64,000 nt of DNA from Apostichopus japonicus (lineage: Eukaryota > Echinodermata > Holothuroidea > Aspidochirotida > Stichopodidae), in NCBI RefSeq assembly GCF_037975245.1, contig NC_092577.1:30531398-30595397 (forward strand), given 5' to 3'. Made by a program: the position numbers and the translations under genes. Below are positions 52,790 through 64,000 of the stretch, in pieces (position 1 is the stretch's first letter; each line of letters starts with the position of its first letter). The notes below the pieces were generated by a model. That model had not been told where the DNA came from. It saw nothing but the letters and a program-made list of their open reading frames with translations, and made no database searches.

Positions 52790-53290
52790 ATTTCCATCCA
52801 ATTTCCTTCGTGGCATTCTCAAAAATTGGATAATTGAAATGTGTCATAACCCGTACCTTAGGAGTGAGCTTGACGAAGCAAACAGGCATGATATCCATGA
52901 CAATTGCAAACTGATAGCGAGAATGTGTCTGTTTTCGCTTTTTCACGTTATCGCGTTGACCTTGGATTAGATAGGGTTCCCACTTAACCTACGAGAATGT
53001 GGTTTTAAACTAATATACCAATTACAGTTGTTGGTGTGTGCATTCATTCAATTTTCAAGTAGAAACTTGAAATTACATGTTGAAGAGAGACATAACAGAA
53101 GGTTGTTATCAGCGTGCTGCAATGACATCACAACTTGTTTCCTTCAAAAAAGTGTCAAGTCAAAATTTGTGTAGTTTATCCCGAAAAATGGCACTTATGA
53201 ATTGAGTGAAAAAAATTCCACCAGGATGCTTAGAACATATGTTCCTCTTTCGTCTGTCAAATTTTCATTTGTTTCCTCTTGGCTACCTTT
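52790..53290 (+). repeat. Diverged interspersed repeat, copy 2
   Basis: Counterpart of 23040-23540 in the same orientation, with shared ordered blocks including GGATAATTGAAAT, GAAGCAAACAGGCATGAT, GATAGGGTTCC, CTAATATACCAAT, GCAATGACATCACAACTTGT and CACCAGGATGCTTAGAAC. No termini or ORF resolved. Confidence 0.55.
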
Positions 53291-55619
53291 TTGTAAATTC
53301 TGACTTGTAGTACGATGGACACCTAGCCGATTTGCCTCATATTTAGTACATTTGTTCATTCAAATTTCTGTTGAAGTTTTTTTTCTTTTCGAAAAGCTCT
53401 TTTTAGTTTCCAAGATATACACATTTGAATTTGTGATAAATCTGGGGAAACTCATTAAATATGTTCAAGCTATGAGTGTTGAGCTCATCAAAAATTCTTA
53501 TTTTAGGCTTTTAATAAGTTAACCCCTAATTACATATATCAATCAAATAATGTGATGCCTCCTCTTTTTCAAAGAAGGCAATCAAATATTTAAAAAAGAG
53601 CCTTAGGCCACAAACCTGTGATCAGTTGTTCTTGAAACAAAGGTGGTAAGAACAAAGGGATAACATAATAGAACATTAGGCAGTCAATCCCTTTACATCA
53701 TTAATATGCATATTATTAGCTAATATTTATTCATAAATTAAAATATTAATCAAGAAATAGACTTGTACAATAGTCAATCTTTGATGGATTTTGATAGGAG
53801 TTGCAGCTATTTTCATGATTTTCCTTAATGCCTATTAGAGTGATTAGGGCAATGTTTTTCAGTCCAGTTCAGTCCGTAGAGCTTTTACACCTTTTTAATT
53901 GAGTGATGCATTATTTACAAATACGGGACAAATTCCAGGGATTGGTGTTTTTTTATTTTTAGGGAGAAAACACCGGTGCTAATAAACCAAGTAGATTATT
54001 CTTTCGCAAGACTGCCCTGGATTTTATAGCTGTTGTATTTTGTTTGCTAGATAAGTTTCCATGGTAGTATTGTACTGTATATGTTCTTGTTTTATATGCG
54101 TATTACTATACGATAATACTAACCTTGAAACTGAGAGAAACCGTAAATTTCCTTCGTAAAGATGCATTATACGTTAACGTAATATTTATATATATAGTAA
54201 TGCTGTAGTAGTTTTCTTGTTTCCAGAAAAAAAATTATATTCAAATCAATATTTACCTTTAATAAGTGTATGGGAATAAGTGCAATTAAGTATAAGTTTT
54301 TGGTATTAATTTTTTCGGATTCTTGGTTTATATTAGCTATGACATTTATTCTGTTCTTTAATTTCGTACTAATAATTAACCCTGCTTTATTTAACCAAGA
54401 TTGCAAGGAATCCTTTAAGCAAAATCGACATGGTATAAGAAAATAAACTTTTTAAATTCAAAATGTGCGTGTTTTTTTTTTTTCATTTTAAAGTGAAACC
54501 CAAGGTGCAATAGGAAACTGAAATGTGAAATTATCAATAAACCTTAAAATATATCAAATGAATCATAAATGTTTTTGATGCAATTCGATACTAAAATTGT
54601 TAATATTAGACTCTATGGGTTATGACCTCGACTGGTCAACTTCCATTTTGAGTTATAACGAAAGAGTCAATAATGTTGACAATTTTATAATTTGGGACTC
54701 ACATGTAATTATGACTAATATGAAAAAATGTCTTATAGACCAAATGTTGATAATTGCATCAAAATTCATTGATGATTTGATAATTAACCTTCATTTGGAA
54801 GAGGACAAATATGGCCCAGGGAGAAATCTCACCGTCATCAACTACAATCTAAATTTGTGATAATACTCTGTAAGTTTCCCAAAAAATTTGCCCAACTAAA
54901 ACGAAAATGCTGCTTTAAATTCTAAATAAATTGACTAAAAAGTTGTGACGTCAAATTCAATTTTGAATGTTAACTGTATTTGATTATTATTATTATAAAT
55001 TTAAATCTTGTTTCTTTTTAACATATTAAGAAGTGTGTCTGTATGTAAAGCATGTACATATGTGTGTATATTTTACCTGTCTAACATAGTGACATGGACA
55101 TGATACTTAAAGGCATTGAAGACTCGCCCCAAACCGCGTGTGGCCATCTGAGAAAGTTAACTTTCTGTTGCTTGCAAGTAACGTTTTGTTTGTGTTGCTA
55201 CAAAATGCAGACAGTAATGAAACGTGATACCTTAATTGTTACCTTTGGCTGGACCTGAGATGTCCATTGCTGTATCGTTTGTATTCTGTGCTGTGGGTAT
55301 TGACCGCAGCTGTATGTACTGACTGTACACTAGTGTCTAATTACCGACGGTAGCAAGCTGTGTGTGTATTTTCTGGGATCGATGGTGGTGTTTAACACTT
55401 CTCAGTGGCGTAGCTACGGGGGGCCTGGGGGGCCGGGGCCCCCATGAAAACGGCTGGCCCCCCCCCACTGCCCCCCCCCACTGGGAATGGGGTAATACAA
55501 AAATGTTGTAAAAAAAGAAAGAAAAAAACACTCATCAGTGCGATTCACTAATATTTTTTGTTCAATAATTTGGGAATTAGAGTTACACAATTTTCTCGTC
55601 TGCATCTGGCAGAACTTAT

Positions 55620-57412
55620 TTGGAATTGGGTGTTGTGTGTGGGCGTGCAGGGGGGCCAAAAAAACCTGATTTATGATTTATGAAAAAAATAGAAATCATA
55701 TAGACAAAAAGCCTTTCCCGGTCAGATAATTACACGAAATTGGTGTATAACAAAGACAAGGGTGTCTTCTACTCCACGTCTAATTTTAATGTCGATGGGT
55801 GTTTCAGAGAGGGGACAAGAGAGTGGGCTGAAAAGAGAGGGTGTTCCAAATTGTGCACTTATAAAGAACACGTATTTCTATCGGGTCCTTTGGGACCACG
55901 TATCTCCCGAACGGAAGCAGATATGGACCTGGGAGTGGCAGATTTGCGCTCCTGAGCATCGATTACTCCCTGTTACGTCATTTGGGCGAAATCGATTTTG
56001 GGTCAGTTTTGGAAAACTGCAAATCAGGTTTTTGGCCCCCACGCCCCCACACAACACCCAATTCCAAATTAAACTTCAGATTCGTAATCAGCGTGTCGCG
56101 AACTACCAGAAAAGATACACATTTATCGCAATTGCGACAACAAGTTTTTTCATCTCAAGAAAAAGTAAGACCGAAAAACTTTTACGACGAACAAAGGTTT
56201 AAAATCTTTTGTTGTCCCTAAAAGTTTTTCCGTTTTCTATTGTTCCTCTGAAAAGTTGCAAACTGAGCGAAATAAAAGGGCGCTCGACGCATCTTGCCAG
56301 TGATACGTGATTTCAAAGCAGTCAAATCAAACCTTTGTTTGTCATCTTGAGTTTTATCTTGACATTTATGAATAAATGGGTCAAATTTTGGCAAAAACTG
56401 CTTACGGTTTTTTTAGGTGAAAAAACTTTTTGTCGCAAAGGTGATAAATGTGTATCTTTTCTGGTAGTTCGCGACACGCTGATTACGAATCTGAAGTTTA
56501 TTTTGGAATTGGGTGTTGTGTGTGGGCGTACAGGGGGGGGGGGCAACAAAACCTGATTAATGATTTATGAAAAAAATAGAAATCATATAGACAAAAAGCC
56601 TTTCCCGGTCAGATAATTACACGAAATTAGTGTTTAAAAAAAACAAGGGTGTCTTCTACTCCACGTCTAATTTTAATGTCGATGGGTTTTTCAGAGAGGA
56701 CAAGAGAGTGGGCTGAAAAGAGGGGGTTTTCCAAATTGTGCACTAATAAAGAACACGTATTTCTATCGGGTCCTTTGGGACCACGTATCTCCCGAACGGA
56801 AGCAGATATGGACCTGGGAGTTGCAGATTTGGGCTCCTGAGCATCGATTACTCCCTGTTACGTCATTTGGGCGAAATCGATTTGGGTCGATTTTGGGTCA
56901 CGTTTGGAAAACTGCAAATCAGGTTTTTGGCCCCCCACGCCCCCACGCAACACCCAATTCCAAAATAAACTTCAGATTCATAATCAGCGTGTCGCGAACT
57001 ACCAGAAAAGATACATATTTATTGCATTTGCGACAACAAGTTTTTTCATCTCAAGAAAAAGTAAGACCGAAAAACTTTTACGACGAACAAAGGTTTAAAA
57101 TCTTTTGTTGTCCCTAAAAGTTTTTCCGTTTTCTATTGTTCCTCTGAAAAGTTGCAAACTGAGTGAAATAAAAGGGCGCTCGACGCATCTCGCCAGTGAT
57201 ACGTGATTTCAAAGCAGTCAAATCAAACCTTTGTTTGTCATCTTGAGTTTTATCTTGACATTTATGAATAAATGTGTCAAATTTGGACAAAAATTTGGGC
57301 AAAAACTGCTTACGGTTGTTTTAGGTGAAAAAACTTTTTGTCGCAAAGGCGATAAATGTGTATCTTTTCTGGTAGTTTGCGACACGCTGATTACGAATCT
57401 GAAGTTCAAGAA
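55620..57412. repeat. Tandem pair of approximately 883-bp units, each with long inverted arms
   Basis: Unit 1 starts at 55620 and unit 2 at 56503 with TTGGAATTGGGTGTTGTGTG. Within unit 1 about 115 bp (56041-56158) is repeated inverted at 56413-56530, separated by about 250 bp. Unit 2 has the same layout (about 56935-57050 against 57320-57408) but its right arm is truncated. The arms centre on AATCAGCGTGTCGCGAACTA and its complement. The same short open frame therefore appears on both strands four times. I regard these as by-products of the repeats. Confidence 0.85.
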
Positions 57413-57839
57413 TAATACAATATCTGTAGTAATCATTTGGCACTGCTAATCAAATCTGACAGTTGAAAATTGTTAGATTAACATACAATGGTTATGAGCT
57501 CAAGTTCAATGTTTCATCAGTCTATTAACAATACTACAATATCCATATTGGAGAATTATGACCCTTCTTGTTTGTGAGATTCAAACTCCATGTACAGCAT
57601 GTTGGTTCCTTCTCTAGGCAGGAATAACTGAATCCGCTTGCTAGGTAGGAGGTAGTCCGAGTAATCAGAGAGTTCGGATGGGCACAACTGCACAAGCTCC
57701 AGGTAGCACTGGCCCCCGTAGTTTGGACATTAACAACAGTCCGGCTATAGGGCTGAGGTGTCGGGATCATAATCACCTGCAGCCAGGCGTTATCTGTAGC
57801 ATATGCCCCCCAACTTTCTTTTTCCTATAAAAACATAGG

Positions 57840-57995
57840 TGAATTTCACTCCATGGGAGTGATCACTGAGCACATTCCGGTATAAGAGTGAATTTCCACT
57901 CCATTGGAGTAAATCTTAACTCCAATAGAGTTAAATTTCACTCTTAATTTGAAGTGCGCCGAGTGATCACTCCAATAGAATGAAATCCACTCATT
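57840..57995. repeat. Cluster of short palindromic ACTCCA/TGGAGT motifs
   Basis: CACTCC(A/T)...GGAGTG-type short inverted repeats (for example ACTCCATGGGAGT, ACTCCATTGGAGT, ACTCCAATAGAGT) recur about every 30-50 bp. They lie inside the 55403-58587 element, to the right of the foldback units. Confidence 0.6.
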
Positions 57996-58670
57996 TGTTT
58001 TTAGAGTGTTGCTAGATATATGAAGAAGAAATTTACATACCAATACATGTTATCGGTCATCGATTGGCACAAAAACCCAGATTCTGATGACAGCTGCCTC
58101 AAGAAACCCAATAAATGGCCTAATTAGCACCGAGCCAACAATGTGGACCATTACCGAAACATCGATGCGTGTTAGTCTTCCATCCCCTTCCTCTAATGCT
58201 ATTTAAGTCCACATGTGGGCATATCTAGCAAACCTACCGGTAGCCCACAGGGGTTTGAGTTGGGAGAAAGGCCTTGACACCTTGAAACGAAAAATGATGC
58301 CAACTTCCCTCCAGTTAAAAGTCTGGCTGAGTTGGCAAGGCCAGTCAGCATGAAAGAGAAAAAACTTTTTTTTGCATTTCTGTCACCAAAGTTGTACATC
58401 TTTTTGGTTGCTATTTTGCCTCACAGGTGCCATCTCCTGCGATCTGGGGGGTGCTGAAATCTCAAATTTTCTCTGTACGCTCCGCGCCAACCAAGGTGGC
58501 GCTCCGCTTAGATAGTAACCACCACCCCCCCACAAGAAAGAACAGCCCCCCATGGCCCCCCACTCAAAAATCCTAGCTACGCCATTGACACTTCTGTTAC
58601 ACCTCATTCGAAACTAGGTCAAGTTACCGGCATTAGACGTTCTTTTTGCGCGAGTTTTCACACCCTTTAA

Positions 58671-59526
58671 ATAATATGAACAGTTTCTAAGCTTACATAA
58701 ACATGCTGTACCAGCAAAAACTGCATTAAGGTGCTCCATTTGGACGAGCTGAAATTTTCGTACACAGGCTTTTTCGGAACAGCAGTGGTCGATGATTTGT
58801 CCAACAATGCTCAGTATCTGTAATTATTAATATCTAACTCTTTGCGTGTCCTGTGAATTAGTTGGTCATTTCTTAGTCGAACTCAATGATTAAAATTTGG
58901 TTGAACTTATATAGGAAGGTCTCTCATATCTGGCCCAGGGAAGTATTTAATGTACAAAATTTGGTGTACAGCAGGACTTGTCAGTATTAAAAGTTCTGTA
59001 TTGTTCAAAAACCAAAAAAACTATGTTTTTTTGACAGTCTTGGTATAAACATGGCTTGATACTTGTCTATCAATTTGCCCATTTATGTTTAGCATGTTGT
59101 TATGTATCACCACATGAATATATTTTCTGTGACTACCGGACAACAGATAAAACAACAGAAAACAGATAAAAATTAGCCCTGTAATAGTGAATTATCTTAA
59201 TCCACCCGGCAGGATACCGTTAATTCTGGGATTGGCTAAAAACCACGGTACTGAACATCGTTTTGGACTTTGTACAAATTACTTACTCTTCGCTGTTGTG
59301 TTGTTCAAACGTATTTCTCTATAAAATGTTTGATTTTGCGATCAAGGTGATATGTAATATAACCTTGACTTGTTATTTACACCTTTTTGGGGGGGGGGGG
59401 GGTGGGGGGTCCGACACGGTAGAAAATACAAACAATTGATAAGGTACAACAATTTGACTTCTGTTGTTATTTGTTAGTTTTCAGGTTTAAAGTCAAAATT
59501 CATACCATTTTGGAATGACTTTGTAC
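58671..59526. other. Intergenic sequence without recognised genes
   Basis: AT-rich, with a G run at about 59390-59408. Nothing coding identified. Confidence 0.45.
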
Positions 59527-59899
59527 CAAGGGCGTAGGAACCGGGGGGCTGGGGGCGCCAGCCCCCCCAGTGAAAAACATGGAGGGGCGGAAATATCATT
59601 CCGCCCCCCCCCCCGCCCGCTTCGCAAGTCAGAAAACCCCTTTTTCATTTCCAAATGAGAAAAAAATCTCATTTGGAGCACCAAATTGCATCTAAGGCCA
59701 GGTGAAAATGCAAAATTATTTACAAAGTGGAATAGGTGTTGAAGTGTGCTATATTGCACCAAATTGCATCTGAGGCCACCTGGAAATGCAAAAATTTCCA
59801 AAGGGGAGGGGGACACCCCCTCCCCTTAAACCCCTCCCCCAGGCCGGCCATCAGGCTTCAGCCCCCCCTCCCACTCAAAAGTACCTTCCTACGCCACTG
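59527..59899. mobile_element. hAT-like MITE (373 bp)
   Basis: The left end CAAGGGCGTAGGAA and the complement of the right end CAGTGGCGTAGGAA form imperfect inverted repeats. The flanking 8-mers CTTTGTAC (59519-59526) and CTATGTAC (59900-59907) match at 7 of 8 positions. The interior holds a two-copy direct repeat around GCACCAAATTGCATCT. No transposase. Confidence 0.8.
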
Positions 59900-59907
59900 C
59901 TATGTAC

Positions 59908-62900
59908 AGAGGGCAAGGTCATTTAAACTTGTTTGATATCATGTGATTTTACAATCTGTTACCTATGTAAACAGCATACACCATCAATGATATACCTCTG
60001 TATTAAGCAGACACACGCCCCTTCCCACACCCATCACCAATGGGGACTATATTTCCCCCTCCCCCGAAAAAAATCTTACCGTATCTCGGGAAACTTCTCG
60101 CAGTTGTCGGCATCATAGTCTTGTTGGGCCAATGATCCTTCCAAAATAACACGTATTCACCTGCTTATGTGGACATAATTTTGCCGGATACGAAAATTGT
60201 CAGCACCCCTCGGGTTGGTTGTTGGACCCTCGTGACGACCCAACTGACATGGTTAGTGATATATCTCTGTAATTGGACATGATCCCTGCCCTTGACTTGC
60301 ACACTCTTTTCGGTTACTTGCTCTGTCCCACCCCCCCCACCCCCGGCCCTTTCCACAACCCCTTCTCTCATATATAATGTAGCAAAATAGTATGAGATAA
60401 AACCATATATCACATAACTCATTAATATCTTATACCTCCTTTAATTCTCCTAAAACATATCCCAGGAAAGTTCAGTACCAAGAAGTCATAAAAGATTAAG
60501 AATATATGAAATTAATGTTGGTGATGAGTTAAGATCTAGTTTTAAGCATCAAGGTATTTGAGACTATACATTATTTGGTGTGGTCTCTTTTTGACACCTA
60601 TTTTAGGTCTGCCAATAGCAGTCTTAAAACTGAATCGTGAACTAAATATTCATGCAAACATTGTCAAGTGTAAATTGTCACCCCCTGCCTCCTCCTCCTC
60701 CACCCCCCTCCCCCCCCCCAGTTTGTTTTCATCTCTATCTTTCTCCAGCCACCACTTTCTTGCGGGTATTCAGTCTTGGCTATCATCACATCTTGTACGT
60801 TTTAGGCATGATGTAGGCCAGTGATGCAGAACTATTGAAAGCCAAGGCCAACTTCAAGGAAATTGGATTTAATCCTAAAACTGAAGCGACGAAGGACAGC
60901 TCAATTAATACTGACAAACCAGCAGTTTATGATTGTTGAGTCACGGCATGAACTTCCCACCTTGGCTTATCGTTGTATGGAAAAGATCCAACAGTCTCTT
61001 TTCGACACAAGTATGCCTTAGTCCCAAAAGGGGTTTATTGTACAAGCAACCAGATATCTATGCTTCAACATATGCTTCATCTTAAGTAATACCTCATCCT
61101 CCAAGAGTGTGGGGGGTGAAGAGGGTGAAGGGGGTGAGGGTAGGTTAGTACCCAAATCTGAGTTGGATCTTCAGTCCACACTCTGGATTCACGGCAGCGC
61201 CTATAATTTAATTCAATTTTATTTTACAATAAAAAAAACTTCAGCAAAATAATAATAAGAAGAACCCGAATTTTTTCGTTATTGAAAGTTTTGTTAATCT
61301 TTTGTATTACGCTTCACCTCTTGGAAGTTACAATAGAAAAATACTGCATAATTTGTGGAAGAAACAGTCTGCTCAATATATAAAATAAATGTCTTTGAGG
61401 AGATAAAAGAAGAAAAAGTCACGGGTGCTTTTTTGGAAGATTTTCGTACGAAGAATGTTCGATACACATGATACCCATACACACACAAAAAAAAAATTAA
61501 AAAGTCGAGGCCTTTGGCCTGCCAAGAAGTTACAGTGGTTACAAAATCATAACGTCATTATACGACTAAGATGGAAACTAGATGAAAATGAAAAGAAAAA
61601 AAATTGCAACGTCTATAATAAGGTGCATGTATACTTCTTTCAGAGTGTAAATAAAGTGTTGGTTACAGTCTGAATTGAAGAAGTGACAAAGTATTACGCC
61701 CGTTTCTCTGCCCATTATTGATGCCATCCTGCTTGATGGTGATCCTTACAACATTATGAGTACCAAGATGTCAGATTGATTGAGTCCTCTTGATAAAAGT
61801 GTTAAGCATGGTTGTAATGCAAAGGAAGCCATACATTTACCTGTAAATCCAGGAACATGATTTTAATTTCGCCCTCTTCCCCTCCCTCCCCCCTACCTTC
61901 CAGATAAAATACAATACAATATAATATAATATGCAGGCCGAAGAAAACAAAGCTTTCTTTGTGTTAGAGAAAGGGTTCATGTCATGTCGTGTACCTGAGG
62001 ACATAACACATTCAGGACACATTTAAGACATCACCGTGACATTAATTCCAGCCGAGAAATCCTTTAAGTTTAAATAGAGAAATGTTAAGATACATGCGAT
62101 TTCAGATCGATGCAATTTACTCACTATTTGCGATGCCCTCAAACAGGTCCGCTTTCTTACACTAATTTTCTGTGGCCTTTTAACCTCATTAGTTAACGAT
62201 TCTAGATTACATAGCTTCTAAATTTGACCAACGTAGCAGTTTTCTAGTACGAACCAGCCAATGTTTCTTCTCTTATCTGTGAAACATCTCTAACTTTCTT
62301 TTTTTCTCTGTTCCACCCGATATAAACAAAAAGTAAAAACAAAAGGTGAAATGTTTTTTTAAGTTATTGCCAAAAAGTGATAGGAATTGAAATTGAAATT
62401 GAAAGAAGAAGTTTTTAAAGTGAATACAAATAGGAGAGATGAATATGCTACTCTTAAAGTATGTGACTTGTGTGTCAGGCACAAAACAAAATGCACTGCT
62501 ACTGCCAATGACTGTGATAAGTATCAACCAAACAAAAAAATATATAAATTTAAAGTTTATTTTTACAAAAATTTGGATGAAATTCATCTCTGGTGACTTG
62601 TCGGAGAATACATTAATAGTTACCTCCAGTAACGATACCTGAATGATTAAAAAAAATAATAATAATAATAAAAATGCTATTGCCTTTATAAACATCTCTC
62701 TTACTCCCTCTTGAAACATCCTCCCCAACCTGTCACTCTCCCCCACCCCTCCCCCACCACTGACACACAAGCTGCACATCAGTCTTCAAGACAACGATAC
62801 CTCTTTTTCATAGCACAGTAAGTGCAGGACTGACGGTGAACACTCCCTTAATAATATACTCCCACACATAGACCCATAGACCTACGACCCACCCCCCACC

Positions 62901-64000
62901 CACCTCCCTGACTGACCCCAATCCCCCTCCCTTCTCCACTGCACTACTGCTGAAACGAGCTGATTAACCTTTGCAATGCCGATGTTATTGGCATAATAAA
63001 GTTACAACTTTAGAGGTCAAATATGGAAACAAACTAGGCACTGGATCTTCAACCCATCATATCTTCTTAAGAATACAACATATACTTAATAAATAATATA
63101 CTTAAAGTGAAATTAAATTTCACTGAACGCTCATGGGCGGTTATTACAGTAAAAGTACTATCACAGATTACGCAATCTTGTGATTCACCACCACGGCCTA
63201 CTTTAAGATTATCGTAAATATATTAAGTACTGCATGATGAAATGAAACAAATATATACTTGCCAAGTCGCCTAAGAAAGAAAATAATATCTGTGCAAACG
63301 CAGAGTTTGATCATGACGTCCAATAAATGTTTGCAGTACGCAGTCTTATTAAAAAAAATAATGAAAAAAAAAATATTACAACTTAATAGAATCTACAATC
63401 AGTTCATTTGGAAGTTATAGGTAAGCCGAACAGAAACTTCTTTATACGTACATCAGTTACGACAACCACTCACTGAAAATGAGAGATGTAAAATTCTCCT
63501 TACTATCTGTCATATTCTAGTGTGCAGCATGATAAGTACAAACATAAGTACAAATATACCACTGATAGTGTTGGTGTATGTAACCCTTGACCCGACATAC
63601 GACCTTTGTGCAGACACCCATTCTGATACACTATTGTCATGAGAACTTAATTAAATAAACTTAAAAGAAAAAAACAGCCAGATGATGTTCCAACCTGAAG
63701 TGGTTGACGTCAAATGTTATGAAACGAACAGAAAGAAAAGAAAAAAAATTCAGGGACCTGTATATGCAGACCTGGCAAAACAAGAGGGTTGCTACAAAAC
63801 AGAAGTATAAATAGTGACAATCCTGTAAAGTTATAAATGTGAGAAAAGCTACGCAAAAAGTGGTATGGAAGACATGATTTTCCTACATTCAAATTAATAC
63901 TCTCAACGCCAACTCATTTAGTTACTGACGCTGAATACCAGCAACATGAATGTTTAAATGTTAAATCTATACAAAATGAATGATGGAATGATCATTAATA
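59908..64000. other. Intergenic sequence without recognised genes
   Basis: AT-rich with poly-C and (CTC)-like stretches near 60680-60720 and 62720-62760, plus poly-A runs. The longest open frame (62273-62779, minus) is rich in Phe, Leu and Lys from T- and A-rich sequence, and I see no domain in it. Part of this stretch could be UTR or intron of a gene lying beyond 64000; I cannot show it. Confidence 0.45.

Larger units (their letters stand above)
51799..55110. other. FAM8A1 3' flank, AT-rich, no gene seen
   Basis: Apart from the second copy of the diverged repeat at about 52790-53290, this is AT-rich single-copy-looking sequence. The open frames are short, have no recognisable motif, and are typical of AT-rich chance ORFs. 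Confidence 0.5.
55403..58587. mobile_element. hAT-like element of 3.2 kb carrying tandem foldback units
   Basis: The left end CAGTGGCGTAGCTACG and the complement of the right end CAATGGCGTAGCTAGG form a 16-bp inverted repeat with two mismatches. An exact 8-bp duplication ACACTTCT (55395-55402 and 58588-58595) marks the insertion. The right subterminal region carries the GCTCCGCGCCAACCAAGGTGG motif shared with the elements at 37402 and 40185. The interior has no transposase; instead it contains two tandem copies of a unit of about 883 bp (55620-57412). Confidence 0.85.
55111..58666 (+). mobile_element. TTAA-flanked MITE, copy 2, split by a hAT-like insertion
   Basis: The left half (55111-55402) and right half (about 58596-58666) match the intact copy at 50282-50651. 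They are bounded by TTAA at 55107-55110 and 58667-58670. The interruption is the hAT-like element at 55403-58587, whose duplicated target ACACTTCT belongs to the MITE. This dates the MITE insertion before the hAT-like insertion. Confidence 0.85.

Noticed and set aside
62273-62779. A 168-codon minus-strand open frame
   Set aside because: The composition is dominated by Phe, Leu, Ile and Lys from T- and A-rich sequence. No domain, no splice-linked neighbours, no recognisable motif.

Overview
This window is nuclear DNA from an animal. Every recognisable gene is split by GT-AG introns, and the set (cytoplasmic poly(A)-binding protein, an inner-arm axonemal dynein light chain, EMC2, TRM11 and an RDD-domain FAM8A1) is metazoan. 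Protein similarity, the many short non-autonomous DNA transposons and the compact gene spacing fit a marine invertebrate deuterostome, perhaps an echinoderm. That placement is inference from family resemblance and not proven. I spliced the genes by hand; in each one the exon phases join without error.

Layout: (1) 1-5068, plus strand, the 3' half of a PABPC1-type gene (RRM4, linker, MLLE domain), followed by its 3' UTR. (2) 5069-9574, intergenic, with a homogeneous 27-bp G-rich minisatellite. (3) 9575-13560, minus strand, DNALI1, head-to-head with (4) EMC2 at 13746-21285, plus strand; the start codons are 185 bp apart. (5) 21286-27723, EMC2 3' flank with a 115-bp tandem repeat able to form hairpins, several old repeats and a duplicated tRNA-derived SINE-like block. 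(6) 27724-47895, minus strand, TRMT11 in 11 coding exons. Its introns are full of transposons, above all a three-level nest in intron 1 (hAT-like element, containing a hAT-like element, containing a Ty3/gypsy retrotransposon). (7) 48268-51798, plus strand, FAM8A1, head-to-head with TRMT11 across 372 bp. (8) 51799-64000, no gene recognised. It holds a TTAA-flanked element split by a 3.2-kb hAT-like element that itself carries a tandem pair of foldback units, plus another small hAT-like MITE at 59.5 kb.

The genes do not form a pathway. PABPC1 acts in mRNA translation and stability, TRMT11 in tRNA methylation, EMC2 and FAM8A1 in ER membrane protein biogenesis and quality control, and DNALI1 in cilia. 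The structural theme is two divergent gene pairs with short shared promoters. I found no convincing undescribed gene system. The most unusual signals are the nested transposon stack with all target-site duplications still readable, a 6-bp-TSD transposon family in opposite orientations in two genes, a tandem duplication of an EMC2 exon end together with its splice donor, and the foldback units inside the 55-58 kb element.
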